Positions 1 through 8,234 are shown, counted from the first letter of the stretch. The stretch is DNA of 64,000 bases from Oligella urethralis DSM 7531 (GCF_000372065.1 NZ_AQVB01000006.1:1-64000), one strand, 5' to 3'. Notes: generated by a model not told the origin, from the sequence alone. Program-made: numbers and translations.

Positions 1-699
1 CCACGACAGGTGCCTAAGCCTATGTCGTGGGTAGCCACAGCACCTAATCAGGTATGGTCATGGGACATCACCTATCTACCGAGTGCCGTTCGTGGGCAGT
101 TCTATCGCTTGTATATGACGATGGATATCTACAGTCGTCTGATTACTGGTTGGGAGATTCACCTAGAAGAATCGGCTCAACACGCAGCGACTCTGATTAA
201 CAAGGCGTGTCTGAAACATGGAATCCGAAAAGACCAGCTCATCTTACACTCAGATAATGGTAGTCCGATGAAAGGAGCTACTATGCTAGCGACCTTGCAG
301 AGGTTAGGCATTATGCCTTCCTTTAGCCGCCCATCAGTTAGTGATGATAACCCTTATTCGGAGTCTCTGTTTAGAGCACTCAAATACACACCGGCCTATC
401 CTAATAAGCCTTTTACTAGCCTAGAACAGGCTCGTCAATGGGTGCATCAATTCGTCATCTGGTACAACACGCAACATTGCCATAGTGGTATTCAGTTTGT
501 AACACCAGAACAGCGTCATAGCGGGCAGGATAATGCTGTTTTAGCGCATCGCCGTGCCGTTTATGAGACAGCCAAAGAAGCTAGACCAGAACGTTGGAAA
601 AACCGTTCTGTTCGCAATTGGAAACCGGTCAAAGAGGTCTGGTTAAACCCATCGAAGGAGAGTAACGATTTAGCGAGAAATGTAGTATTAGCAGCATAA
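1..699 (+). CDS. IS3-family transposase OrfB, 5'-truncated by window edge
   Basis: This is the catalytic integrase-core part of an IS3-family transposase. The frame is open from base 1, so the true start lies outside the window; the internal GTG at 10 is not a convincing start. The DDE triad is visible: Asp in WSWDITYLP, Asp in LHSDNGSP, and Glu in YSESLFRALKY, followed by the usual C-terminal HSGIQFVTPEQRH segment. No OrfA is visible because the left part of the element is off-window. The stop is followed about 25 bases later by what looks like the right end of the element, abutting the broken OrfA of another IS. The catalytic residues are intact, so the missing left part decides whether it is active. 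Confidence 0.9.
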   Translation, partial: PRQVPKPMSWVATAPNQVWSWDITYLPSAVRGQFYRLYMTMDIYSRLITGWEIHLEESAQHAATLINKACLKHGIRKDQLILHSDNGSPMKGATMLATLQRLGIMPSFSRPSVSDDNPYSESLFRALKYTPAYPNKPFTSLEQARQWVHQFVIWYNTQHCHSGIQFVTPEQRHSGQDNAVLAHRRAVYETAKEARPERWKNRSVRNWKPVKEVWLNPSKESNDLARNVVLAA

Positions 700-726
700 G
701 AAATCGGACAACTTGCTTGACAAACA

Positions 727-906
727 CCGCACGGCATGAGCAGTGCCACCTTCTATAAATGGCGTGCCAAATATGGTGGCATGGACACCTCCATGATTGC
801 TCGTCTTAAGGAGCTTGAAGCGGAGAATAAACGCCTCAAGAAGATGTATGCGGAAGAACGCCTGAAGGCAGAAATCATCAAGGAGGCGATGGAAAAAAAG
901 TGGTAG
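727..906 (+). pseudogene. IS3-family OrfA, 5'-truncated fragment
   Basis: About 59 C-terminal residues of an IS3 OrfA remain. They include the end of the helix-turn-helix (HGMSSATFYKWRAKYGG) and a leucine-zipper-like segment ([18 protein letters not shown]) that normally multimerises the transposase. The N-terminal part of the helix-turn-helix is missing, replaced by the end of the upstream IS. The frame ends at TAG 904-906, directly after an A-rich slippery heptamer that would allow fusion to the downstream OrfB frame. It is unlikely to be functional. Confidence 0.8.
894..900 (+). other. Programmed -1 frameshift heptamer A AAA AAG (OrfA/OrfB)
   Basis: The heptamer is in the correct phase of OrfA (codons GAA AAA AAG TGG TAG). 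A -1 slip enters the OrfB frame at 900. This is the classic IS3-family slippery sequence for making the OrfAB fusion transposase. Here it is a relic, since both ORFs are damaged. Confidence 0.75.
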
Positions 907-1729
907 CGCCATCTCGGCGTAAAGAGATGGCGCAAAAGGCTGTCCAGTATCGTGGTGTCAGCATCCGCTTAGCTTGTCAAGCCTTCGGCATCAGTCAAAG
1001 TTGCTACTATTACCAAGCCAAAGGGCGTGAGGAGAATGAGCTCATCGCCGATTGGCTGTTAAAACTAGCTGCTGAGCAGAAGACGTGGGGCTTTGGTCTT
1101 TGCTTTCTCTATCTTCGCAACGTTAAGGGTTTCAAATGGAATCACAAGCGAGTCTATCGCATCTATCGGGAGTTGCAACTCAACCTGCGCATCAAGCCGC
1201 GCCGTCGCATAAAACGAGAGCGTCCGGACACTTTAGGAACGGCTATAGGCATTAACCAAGTCTGGTCGATTGACTTTATGCACGATACACTCTCTAACGG
1301 GCGCACCATTCGTTTGCTGACCATGGTGGATGATTTTAACCGTGAAGGTTTAACTATCGAGGTGGACTACTCTCTACCCTCTGAGAGCGCGTTACACGCG
1401 CTCTGGAGCAGGTAATGGAGTGGCGAGGACAGCCTGCTTGCATACGCATGGATAACGGACCTGAACTCATTAGCAATCACATGGTGTGTTGGGCGAAGGA
1501 GAAGCAAATAACGCTTTTACATATCCAGCCCAGTAAGCCACAACAAAATGCGTATGTGGAGAGGTATAATCGAACCGTTCGTTATGATTGGCTGGGGCAA
1601 CATCTCTACGACGATTTGAAAGAGGTGCAGCAGGAAGCCACGCATTGGCTCTGGACTTACAATAATGAACGCCCGCATATGGGCATTGGTGGCATTACCC
1701 CACAACAAAAGTTAGAACGATTTTTTTAA
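900..1729 (+). pseudogene. IS407-type transposase OrfB, frameshifted
   Basis: The first part (900-1415) carries the HTH_21-like region and the first catalytic Asp (VWSIDFMHD). The second part (about 1403-1729) carries the second Asp (IRMDNGPELIS) and the Glu (NAYVERYNRT). They are in different frames. The break lies at a CTCT at 1401-1404: removing one CT restores a continuous reading through [12 protein letters not shown], the expected family sequence, so a 2-base duplication is the likely lesion. The C-terminus (GGITPQQKLERFF) is intact. All three catalytic residues survive, but the protein is split, so the copy should be inactive unless rescued by frameshifting. Confidence 0.85.
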
Positions 1730-1773
1730 TACTGTTTCTACCTAAAATTGCTACTAAAAATGGGGGGACTACA

Positions 1774-1915
1774 ATATATGTTAAATGCATTATGTTTTTA
1801 ATAATAATTATTATTCAATTACGATAAAACAATAATGATTTCAAATATTAATTTAGATTTTGCAGTTGTTTATATGAATTTTTAATTTTTTGATTAATTA
1901 AACTAGTGAAAAAGT
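1774..1915. other. A+T-rich intergenic stretch before the glycan genes
   Basis: This 142-base, extremely A+T-rich stretch lies between the IS right end and the GT52 start. It probably contains the promoter for 1916-3992, but several TA-rich hexamers compete and I cannot single one out. No hairpin terminator is evident. Confidence 0.4.
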
Positions 1916-2890
1916 ATGAAAATTAAAAGCCTTTTTGTCTGTACAACGCCTTTGCAAAGTCTTATTGCAGAAAAAATCATAAGTCATGAAGGGTTGGATA
2001 AGTCTGACTGCATTCTCATTTATATAGCATTAACTGATAATAATAAAAATTATTATTATTTTTCTAAGTTGTCTAATGGAATGTATCTTGGAGACTATAT
2101 TAAAACTAATCGCTCTTTAGCCACGGTTACTCATTTAAGAAAAATATTAAAGAATAAAAAATTTAATGTGTATATAGGAAGTATCGACGATACACTTGTT
2201 CATTATGTATTATCTTTTGTGGATTGTCAGGAGTTAGTTACATTTGATGATGGAACTGCTAATATTTTTATTAATAGTACTTTTTTTACGGGTGTTGAGA
2301 GAGGGATATTCAGAGGTTTTATTTTAAAAGTGGTCAACTATATATTAGGCAACAGGTTTACACTAGAAAAAGTTAAGTCAAAACTAAAAAAACATTACAC
2401 AATTTATCCTGAGTTTCAAAATGTTGTCGATAGAACAGAGACTCTTCAGTTGTTGGATTTTAAAAAAAACAATCGAGCAACTCATGGAGAAATAAACATT
2501 TTTCTTGGTACCATGTATGAAGATGTTGTAAATAAGAAGAGTAATGCAGATTTACTATGGGAAAAAGTTAGAAATTTTATAGAGAATAGTAATGTGGAAT
2601 GGATTTATATTCCTCATCCTAGGGACCAAAGAAAAATCAATATTGAAAGTATTGAAGACTCGCTTTTAATTGCTGAAGAACAAATTTACTCTTTAAGAGA
2701 AAAATATAAACAAATTAACCTGTATGGCTTTGCGAGTAGCGCCCAATTTAATTTGTTAAATATTCCGGGTATTACTATTTATCCGGTGTATTCTAATTTA
2801 CTTAGTAAGACGTTGACTGATGTTGTTGAACTTCTTTCTACAAAGTCAGGGTGTGTGACAATAGACTTAGAGAAAAATAATGAAAATTGA
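1916..2890 (+). CDS. Glycosyltransferase family 52 protein (sialyltransferase-like)
   Basis: This protein probably transfers a sugar, possibly sialic acid from CMP-Neu5Ac, to a lipooligosaccharide or capsule acceptor at the cytoplasmic face. In its 324 residues it shows the features of GT52 enzymes such as Neisseria and Haemophilus Lst: an N-terminal CTTPLQ segment typical of the first Rossmann strand, an FDDG motif at about residues 110-113, and an HP motif at about 234-235 in YIPHPRD. GT52 also contains glucosyl- and galactosyltransferases, so the donor is inferred. No CMP-sialic acid synthesis genes are visible in the window. The gene is far richer in A+T than the housekeeping genes, which suggests acquisition, and it overlaps the downstream polymerase gene by 11 bases, suggesting co-translation. 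Confidence 0.75.
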   Translation: MKIKSLFVCTTPLQSLIAEKIISHEGLDKSDCILIYIALTDNNKNYYYFSKLSNGMYLGDYIKTNRSLATVTHLRKILKNKKFNVYIGSIDDTLVHYVLSFVDCQELVTFDDGTANIFINSTFFTGVERGIFRGFILKVVNYILGNRFTLEKVKSKLKKHYTIYPEFQNVVDRTETLQLLDFKKNNRATHGEINIFLGTMYEDVVNKKSNADLLWEKVRNFIENSNVEWIYIPHPRDQRKINIESIEDSLLIAEEQIYSLREKYKQINLYGFASSAQFNLLNIPGITIYPVYSNLLSKTLTDVVELLSTKSGCVTIDLEKNNEN

Positions 2891-3992
2891 ACGTTTAAGT
2901 CAAATAAGCATATTATTTATTTTTATCTTAGTGTTTTTTTATATAAAGGTAAGGGATTATTATTTTTTTGCTGGTTATTTTGCTATTGGTTATTTTTTAT
3001 TTGGATTGATTTTAAATTATTCTAAAGTTTCTCTAAATAAACTTTTGATTTTATTTTCAATATTTACACTATTCTTTGTTGCTAGCGTATTTAGTCAAGG
3101 AGTTACTTTTTATATTGCTTTGTATAATCTGCAATACGGAGTGATTTCATTATTAATAGCATATTTATTGGTTTTTAAAATCAAGGACACTAGAGCGTTA
3201 TCGAAACTAATTTATTTTTTATATGTTTTATATCTAACTTATTTGTTTTTTTCAATAGGCTTTGAAGATGATGAGGCATACAATGTGGTCTTTGAAGGTT
3301 CTAGCAGGAATTATTTAAGTGGGATATTAATTTTTTTAGCGATTAACGTAGGTATTTCACATGAAAAAAGCAACGAAAAACAACCGTTATTAGTTTATAT
3401 AATTACTTTTGTTTGCTGTTATTTTTTATATGGAAGAAGCGGGATTTTGTTATCCTCAGCGTTGCTTTTATATGCAATTTATCAACGTAACTCAAAATTG
3501 TTGATTTTTCTTTTTGTTTTTTCTTTAGTATATTTTTTTACTAGTAGTTTTTTTTGGGAATTACTCGAAAAAATACAAACGTCATCTAATTTTTCACGAG
3601 GATTTAGCTCTGATAGAACGTTGTTTCTGATAGAGTATTTGGATCGTATCGATTTTAAATCTATCATTTTAGGCAGAAATTTTGACGAGTGTTGTCAGCT
3701 AATAGTTGAGTTTGAAAGAAATCCTCATAATTCATTTATTACAGGACATAGTAGGTATGGCATACTTCATACTTTGATGGCTATCCTGATTTTGATTTAT
3801 ATACTATCAAGTCGAAACTTAACTTTAATTGTTTTATCTTTAATAGTTTATGGGAGATATTTTTTAGATCAGATGGGTCTTTTTACATATTTTGACGTAG
3901 TTTTATTTCAATTACTACTGTTAGTTAGATATAAGAATAATAAAACTGCTGTAGTTAAATATAGTGACCCAGAGAATAACTGTACATGTTAA
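2880..3992 (+). CDS. Wzy-like O-antigen/capsule polymerase, C-terminus altered by an IS
   Basis: This 370-residue, very hydrophobic protein has about ten predicted membrane segments and a larger hydrophilic loop in the middle (roughly residues 230-290, with NFSRGFSSDR and NPHNSFITGHSRYG). The HNSF-type loop is typical of Wzy/O-antigen ligase-like proteins. It would polymerise lipid-linked repeat units at the periplasmic face. The start overlaps the GT52 gene. The last ten or so residues are encoded by the inserted IS that begins at about 3960. Without the IS and one copy of its TAAA duplication the reading would end VVK-TIY-stop, so the insertion replaces only the final three residues and the core is intact. 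Wzy proteins diverge strongly, so this call rests on topology and context. Confidence 0.7.
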   Translation: MKIERLSQISILFIFILVFFYIKVRDYYFFAGYFAIGYFLFGLILNYSKVSLNKLLILFSIFTLFFVASVFSQGVTFYIALYNLQYGVISLLIAYLLVFKIKDTRALSKLIYFLYVLYLTYLFFSIGFEDDEAYNVVFEGSSRNYLSGILIFLAINVGISHEKSNEKQPLLVYIITFVCCYFLYGRSGILLSSALLLYAIYQRNSKLLIFLFVFSLVYFFTSSFFWELLEKIQTSSNFSRGFSSDRTLFLIEYLDRIDFKSIILGRNFDECCQLIVEFERNPHNSFITGHSRYGILHTLMAILILIYILSSRNLTLIVLSLIVYGRYFLDQMGLFTYFDVVLFQLLLLVRYKNNKTAVVKYSDPENNCTC

Positions 3993-4018
3993 AGTTGCTC
4001 TAACACATGGAGTACAAC

Positions 4019-4342
4019 ATGACTTTAGAACCTGCTATCAAATGTTGGACCGCCAAGCACAAATCTGAATTGCTCATGCAGATCTTTGCTGGGCAGATTA
4101 CCGTTGCAGAGGCCTCAAGACGATATGACCTTTTGCAACGAGATATTGAGCAATGGCTAGAGGATGCAAAGGCCGGCATGGAGAACTCCTTACGTGCCAA
4201 GCCTAAGGATGTTGCCGAGCAATACGAAGCGCAATTACGTGAGCTCAGAGAGGCGTATGGTGAGGCGATGTTGGAGATTAAGTTTATAAAAAAGCTACAG
4301 CGTCATCTCGAATCAACCCCCGGCAGTTGCAAGGACTTCTAG
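4019..4342 (+). CDS. IS3-family transposase OrfA
   Basis: OrfA has 107 residues from the ATG at 4019, preferred over the ATG at 4007 because GGAG at 4009-4012 lies six bases upstream of it. The N-terminus carries an IS3-type helix-turn-helix (HKSELLMQIFAGQITVAEASRRYDLLQRDIEQWLEDAK), which binds the terminal repeats, followed by a coiled-coil-like segment (EAQLRELREAYGEAMLEIKFIKK). The slippery site lies near its 3' end. OrfA alone normally acts as a regulator, while the OrfAB fusion is the transposase. Confidence 0.88.
   Translation: MTLEPAIKCWTAKHKSELLMQIFAGQITVAEASRRYDLLQRDIEQWLEDAKAGMENSLRAKPKDVAEQYEAQLRELREAYGEAMLEIKFIKKLQRHLESTPGSCKDF
4288..4294 (+). other. Programmed -1 frameshift heptamer A AAA AAG
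   Basis: In OrfA phase the codons are ATA AAA AAG CTA. A -1 slip continues through GCT ACA GCG into the OrfB frame, which is open from here past the nominal OrfB start at 4327. This matches the standard IS3-family mechanism for making OrfAB. I could not confirm a downstream stimulatory pseudoknot by eye. Confidence 0.85.
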
Positions 4343-5151
4343 ACGAGATGGCGCAAGAAGGGGATCAGGTGACCATCAGTCAAGCGTGTAAGTGGTCAGG
4401 CGTGTCTCGTCGTAGTTTTTACTACCGAGCAGTTAAGTCGGCATCCAAGGTGAACGAACACCTTGCTGCGCGTGTTAAACGGTTCATTAATGCGTTTCCC
4501 CACGCCGGTTACCGAACGGTTGCTTGGGCGTTGGGTGAGAACAAGAACACCATTCAGCGTATCTTTCAGCTTAAGGGTTGGCAGCTTCGGCAACGGGCGA
4601 GCGGTGCGACACCACGGGTACAGAACAAGACCTCGGTGACGTCAGCACCTGATGTGCGTTGGTCGACGGATACGTGCCGAGTATGGTGTGGATCACGCAA
4701 CGGTTGGTGTACTCTAACGCTTGTCATGGACTGCCATACGCGCGAACTCTTGGGTTGGTCACTTAGCCCTAAGGGTGATGCTAAAGCCGCTGAGGCGGCA
4801 TTAGAGGAGGCTCTCATATATCGCTCGGGTAGCCTGATGGCACCACGAGAGCGCATTGTCCTCAGAAGCGATAATGGACTGGTCTTTACGCCCAAACTCT
4901 ATACCAAAGCGGCTAAACGCTATGGGTTTGAGCAGGAGTTTATTCGACCGCACACATCACAGCAAAACGGTCTGGTTGAAAGGTTCATTCGCACTGTTAA
5001 AACGGAGTGTGTTGAACAACATAACTGGCGGTCGGTTGATGAGGCTAAGCGGTGCTTAGACTTATGGTTTAAGTACTACAACGAAGAGCGCCCTCATCAG
5101 GCGCTTAAAATGAAAACACCGAGTATGATTTATCAACAATTAGCAGCTTAA
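4327..5151 (+). CDS. IS3-family transposase OrfB (integrase core)
   Basis: This is the catalytic half of the transposase. The N-terminal region (KWSGVSRRSFYYRAV) is the usual HTH_21-type segment. The rve core shows the DDE triad: Asp in VRWSTDTCRVW, Asp in LRSDNGLVFTP, and Glu in QNGLVERFIRTVKTE, followed by YYNEERPHQALKMKTP. The frame is open well upstream of 4327, back to the slippery heptamer at 4288-4294, so the natural product is probably the OrfAB fusion rather than a protein starting at the TTG at 4327. No internal stop or frameshift is seen. It is related to, but clearly different from, the two other IS3-type transposases at the left edge of the window. Confidence 0.92.
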   Translation: MQGLLDEMAQEGDQVTISQACKWSGVSRRSFYYRAVKSASKVNEHLAARVKRFINAFPHAGYRTVAWALGENKNTIQRIFQLKGWQLRQRASGATPRVQNKTSVTSAPDVRWSTDTCRVWCGSRNGWCTLTLVMDCHTRELLGWSLSPKGDAKAAEAALEEALIYRSGSLMAPRERIVLRSDNGLVFTPKLYTKAAKRYGFEQEFIRPHTSQQNGLVERFIRTVKTECVEQHNWRSVDEAKRCLDLWFKYYNEERPHQALKMKTPSMIYQQLAA

Positions 5152-5233
5152 AGTGTGAAAATTATGCTGGGTCATTACATAAAACTATATATTGAAGTTA
5201 AATTTCTTCAAGCTTTATCTTTCTGGATTATTT

Positions 5234-6061
5234 ATGAAAAAAAAATGTTTTTTAGTACTTACTCATAAACCAATAGACAAGCTATTAGAATATGCTCGAA
5301 ACCACCCAAATGATAACTTTTATATACATTTAGATCTGAAAAAACCATTAGAGAAGCTTTCAGTAAAAGGTTGTCCTAATGTTTTTTTTATAGATAAAAG
5401 GGTTGATGTTAAGTGGGCTGGTTTCAGTATGGTTCAGGCTACATTAAATTTAATTAGCTTTGCTTTAAAACATGATAGCGAAAATGAGTTTTTCCATTTG
5501 ATAAGCGGAGATGATGTCATTTTGAATGAAAATTTGTCATGGAGTGATGACTCTATTTATATGGAGTATAGGGAGTCAAAAAGACATAATTATAGAATGC
5601 GTTTTGATGTACCTCATGCCGATAATAAATATACAAGACATCCTTTGGGTAAAATTTATACTCAAGTAATTAAGTTATTTGATAAGTTTTTACCTAGTCA
5701 TAGACTATTCAAGTTTGGTAGTCAATGGTTCTCTATTAGAAGAGCTGAATTATTAACTCTTTATGAATCTATATCAGTTGAAGACATAAGTTTTTTTAAG
5801 AAAAAATTATGCCCAGACGAACATTTTTTTCAATATTTAGTCGAAAAAAACAAACTTTCAAGTAAGGTTTCTACTGAAGGAAATAAAAGATTTATCGTAT
5901 TTAATCCATCGTATCAAAGAGGCTCTAGTCCTGTTTTTTTGAGTCTTTCAGAATTAAAAACATCATCTCAAGTTGGGTACTGGTTTGCTAGAAAAGTTGA
6001 TCAAGCTACCATGGAGGTATTTTATGATAATGATTTGAGAGAATCCTCGGAAATTAGCTAA
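5234..6061 (+). CDS. Core-2/I-branching enzyme-like glycosyltransferase (GT14)
   Basis: This cytoplasmic glycosyltransferase resembles GT14 enzymes (beta-1,6-GlcNAc or xylosyl transferases; bacterial members act in capsule and LPS synthesis). Supporting motifs are the N-terminal FLVLTHKP, WAGFSMVQATLNLI, the FHLISGDD core, FKFGSQWFSIRR, and CPDEHFFQYL, which carries the acidic residue normally used as catalytic base. I choose the ATG at 5234 (275 residues) over the TTG at 5192, because the extra 14 residues are not needed and the TTG lies almost at the IS boundary. Before the IS insertion it would have followed the wzy-like gene closely. Very low G+C matches its neighbours. Acceptor and donor cannot be read from the sequence. 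Confidence 0.75.
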   Translation: MKKKCFLVLTHKPIDKLLEYARNHPNDNFYIHLDLKKPLEKLSVKGCPNVFFIDKRVDVKWAGFSMVQATLNLISFALKHDSENEFFHLISGDDVILNENLSWSDDSIYMEYRESKRHNYRMRFDVPHADNKYTRHPLGKIYTQVIKLFDKFLPSHRLFKFGSQWFSIRRAELLTLYESISVEDISFFKKKLCPDEHFFQYLVEKNKLSSKVSTEGNKRFIVFNPSYQRGSSPVFLSLSELKTSSQVGYWFARKVDQATMEVFYDNDLRESSEIS

Positions 6062-6085
6062 AACATAGCTTTAAAAATATGAGTT

Positions 6086-6898
6086 TTATTCAATTTTGCG
6101 CTGTAATCTATAAATTTTAGTGAGAAGTTGTGGTGATAAAATCCGTGGGAGGGCACGAGCTACGAAGAGCAAAATTCCCTTTGTCCAGCCATGATATCCA
6201 AGAGACTTTTTTAATTTAAACATTTCCCACTCACTTTTAATATATATTTTTCCTCTTCTTCTAGATAACATAGCATCACCCGCGCGAACCAAAACTAGAG
6301 TGTTTGGTAAGTTTTCAACTTTTTTGTGATTGGCTAAAACCCTTAACCATAAGTTGTAGTCTTCCATAAATAAATGATGCTGATAGCCGCCTAATTGCAA
6401 AATATTTGATTTTTTATAAGCTACAGTCATGTGATTAAATGGATTTTTTTTAATTGCATAATTGTAAATGTTTTTAAAGCCTATAGGTACTTTGCGTGTG
6501 AACATGTCTTCAGTTGGGGTTGTTGAAAACTCTTTAATTTGTCCACCAAGTAGTACAGTTTCAGGATGTTTTTGTATATATTCAACTTGAACTTCAAAAC
6601 GTGACGGGAGACAAATATCATCGGTATCCATGCGGAAAACCCATTCATTTGAACAGTGTTTTAATCCTATATTCAATGCTCGTCCTAGACCAATATTTTT
6701 TTCTAGGGGGATTTTTTTTATAGGCAGTTGTTGTTCCCATTTAAATAAAACGTTTTCCAATTCAATTGATATCGGCCCATCTAATACGATAACAATTTCA
6801 TTGGCAGGCATCGTTTGATTTTCTAAACTTTTTAAGCAATCATTTAAATAGGATGCATTTTCTTTAATATATAAAGACATTAAAACTGTAAAATTCAT
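6086..6898 (-). CDS. Glycosyltransferase family 2 protein
   Basis: This 270-residue GT-A fold transferase resembles AmsE/WaaE-type enzymes of exopolysaccharide synthesis. The N-terminal strand (FTVLMSLYIKENASYL) begins the nucleotide-sugar fold, the DXD-type motif is MDTDD at residues 90-94, and the C-terminal region around GGYQHHLFMEDYNLWLR carries the ED motif expected for the catalytic base. It is read toward the GT14 gene, convergent with it, and lies 55 bases downstream of the phosphotransferase gene on the same strand, so those two probably share a transcript. Its A+T-richness is like the glycan genes on the other strand. The sugar transferred cannot be inferred. Confidence 0.85.
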   Translation of the reverse strand: MNFTVLMSLYIKENASYLNDCLKSLENQTMPANEIVIVLDGPISIELENVLFKWEQQLPIKKIPLEKNIGLGRALNIGLKHCSNEWVFRMDTDDICLPSRFEVQVEYIQKHPETVLLGGQIKEFSTTPTEDMFTRKVPIGFKNIYNYAIKKNPFNHMTVAYKKSNILQLGGYQHHLFMEDYNLWLRVLANHKKVENLPNTLVLVRAGDAMLSRRRGKIYIKSEWEMFKLKKSLGYHGWTKGILLFVARALPRILSPQLLTKIYRLQRKIE

Positions 6899-6953
6899 AA
6901 TCTAATTTATCTATAAAAACTTTTTATAAGGAAAAGAACATTTAGCAGTAATG

Positions 6954-8234
6954 TTATCTCGCTCCAAATCCAGTCAGCATAGTCTTAATTGTCTTAAAGA
7001 CAATTAAAACATCTAACCACAGTGAGAAGTGCTTGATGTAGTAGAAATCATGTTCGACTTTAATTTGTGTGTCATCTACATCTGCAGCATAGCCTTGCGT
7101 TACCTGTGCCCACCCTGATATACCAGGTCTGACGATATGACGATAGTTGTAAAAGGGGATTTGCTCTTCAAAAGCATCGACAAAAACCTTTTGTTCAGGT
7201 CGCGGCCCTATCAGACTCATATCACCTTTGAGCACATTAAAGAATTGAGGTAGCTCATCAATACGTGTTTTACGTATAAATTTTCCAATCCGGGTAACCC
7301 TCATATCATTAGCTGAGGCAAATTGAGCTCCATCTTTTTCCGAGTCTTTGGTCATACTTCTAAATTTGTAGATTTTAAACTCTTTACCGCCTTTACCGAC
7401 GCGGTTTTGTATAAAAAGAGCGCCACCCTTACTTTCTAAAACAACAGCAATCGCTGTAATGAGCATAATCGGTAAAACGATGGGCATAACCATAAGCACT
7501 GCAACAATATCTGTGATTCGTTTGATGACAGAGTATACAGGGGAGGGCAGCAGTGATCCTAGTTGATTCTCGTGCATATGACGAATTTTGACGCGACCTG
7601 TTAGAGATTCTTCAATTTGGTGCGAGTTGTATACTGGCATACCAGACAAAACACAATATGCAAGAAATTTTTGCCATTCAGCGGTTAGCTTTTTTGAGTG
7701 CAAATCGGCAACGATCATATTATAGCGCCGCTCACCCTCAATTTCAGGGTTTCTCAATAAGTACCAACTAGCACCTGGTATAGATGCAAGATCAGCAGCA
7801 CGTCCATAAGGTATTAAAGCAATTTTAGGCGTAGCCCAGCGCCTGCCGAAGAAAAAACCTAAGAAACCATAAAAAAGAGTTAAAGTTAAACTAAATGTAA
7901 GAAAGTAGAGTGAGTACTCAAGCCTAAAAAGCAAGAAGACCACAATTAATACTGTGTACCAAGCTAGAACAGTCGAGATAATAAAGCTACTGGACTTATT
8001 ACCAGGGAACTTTAAAAGCACTCTTAGCGTGATTAGACTACAAATGTTACTGGCAATAACACCATAAAATGAGTTGATTTCGGTTGCTGCAGGATGATTA
8101 AAAAAGCGCTCTCCCCACAAAATCCAGGCCGGCAGGATCGCACAAATAAACGTTGTGATAATAATCTGAGTAGTAGTGCTAAAAAAAAACCGCTCATACC
8201 ATTTTGAATGTCGTTTATGTGGTTTTATATCCAT
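6954..8234 (-). CDS. Polyprenyl-phosphate sugar-phosphate transferase (WbaP/WcaJ type)
   Basis: This membrane enzyme would start repeat-unit synthesis by moving a sugar-1-phosphate from a nucleotide sugar to undecaprenyl phosphate. The 426 residues hold an N-terminal block of four to five hydrophobic segments (about 15-140), a CoA-binding-like central part (about 145-215), and the bacterial sugar transferase domain. That domain starts with a membrane segment (ITDIVAVLMVMPIVLPIMLI) and carries KIYKFRSM, RIDELPQFFNVLKGDMSLIGPRPE and GISGWAQV. The DELPQ and GPRPE motifs are hallmarks of this family. It is divergent from galE, with about 120 bases between starts. Galactose- or glucose-1-phosphate is a reasonable guess given galE next door. 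Confidence 0.92.
   Translation of the reverse strand: MDIKPHKRHSKWYERFFFSTTTQIIITTFICAILPAWILWGERFFNHPAATEINSFYGVIASNICSLITLRVLLKFPGNKSSSFIISTVLAWYTVLIVVFLLFRLEYSLYFLTFSLTLTLFYGFLGFFFGRRWATPKIALIPYGRAADLASIPGASWYLLRNPEIEGERRYNMIVADLHSKKLTAEWQKFLAYCVLSGMPVYNSHQIEESLTGRVKIRHMHENQLGSLLPSPVYSVIKRITDIVAVLMVMPIVLPIMLITAIAVVLESKGGALFIQNRVGKGGKEFKIYKFRSMTKDSEKDGAQFASANDMRVTRIGKFIRKTRIDELPQFFNVLKGDMSLIGPRPEQKVFVDAFEEQIPFYNYRHIVRPGISGWAQVTQGYAADVDDTQIKVEHDFYYIKHFSLWLDVLIVFKTIKTMLTGFGAR

Larger units (their letters stand above)
727..1773 (+). mobile_element. Decayed IS3-family (IS407-type) element interrupted by another IS
   Basis: This is the right-hand part of a second IS3-family element. It consists of the OrfA C-terminus, a frameshifted OrfB, and a right end reading AAATGGGGGGACTACA that finishes near 1773. 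Its left part is missing because the element encoded at 1-699 appears to have inserted into OrfA around 726. The target duplication cannot be read, since the left end is off-window. The assignment to the IS407 group rests on OrfA and OrfB protein similarity recalled from that group. Confidence 0.75.
3960..5179 (+). mobile_element. Complete IS3-family insertion sequence with TAAA target duplication
   Basis: The element is about 1.22 kb. Its ends are imperfect inverted repeats: TATAGTGACCCAG at 3960-3972, and the complement of TGTAATGACCCAG at 5167-5179 (11 of 13 positions match). It is flanked by TAAA at 3956-3959 and again at 5180-5183, a 4-base target duplication as expected for IS3-type transposition. 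It carries OrfA, a slippery heptamer and OrfB, all apparently intact, so it may be mobile. It sits at the 3' end of the wzy-like gene in the same orientation. Confidence 0.85.

Noticed and set aside
688-935. Minus-strand short frames beside the nested IS
   Set aside because: They are antisense to the real OrfA fragment, which matches the IS3 family.
4566-4895. 109-codon minus-strand frame inside the IS OrfB
   Set aside because: A shadow of a transposase with an intact DDE core; no independent evidence of coding.
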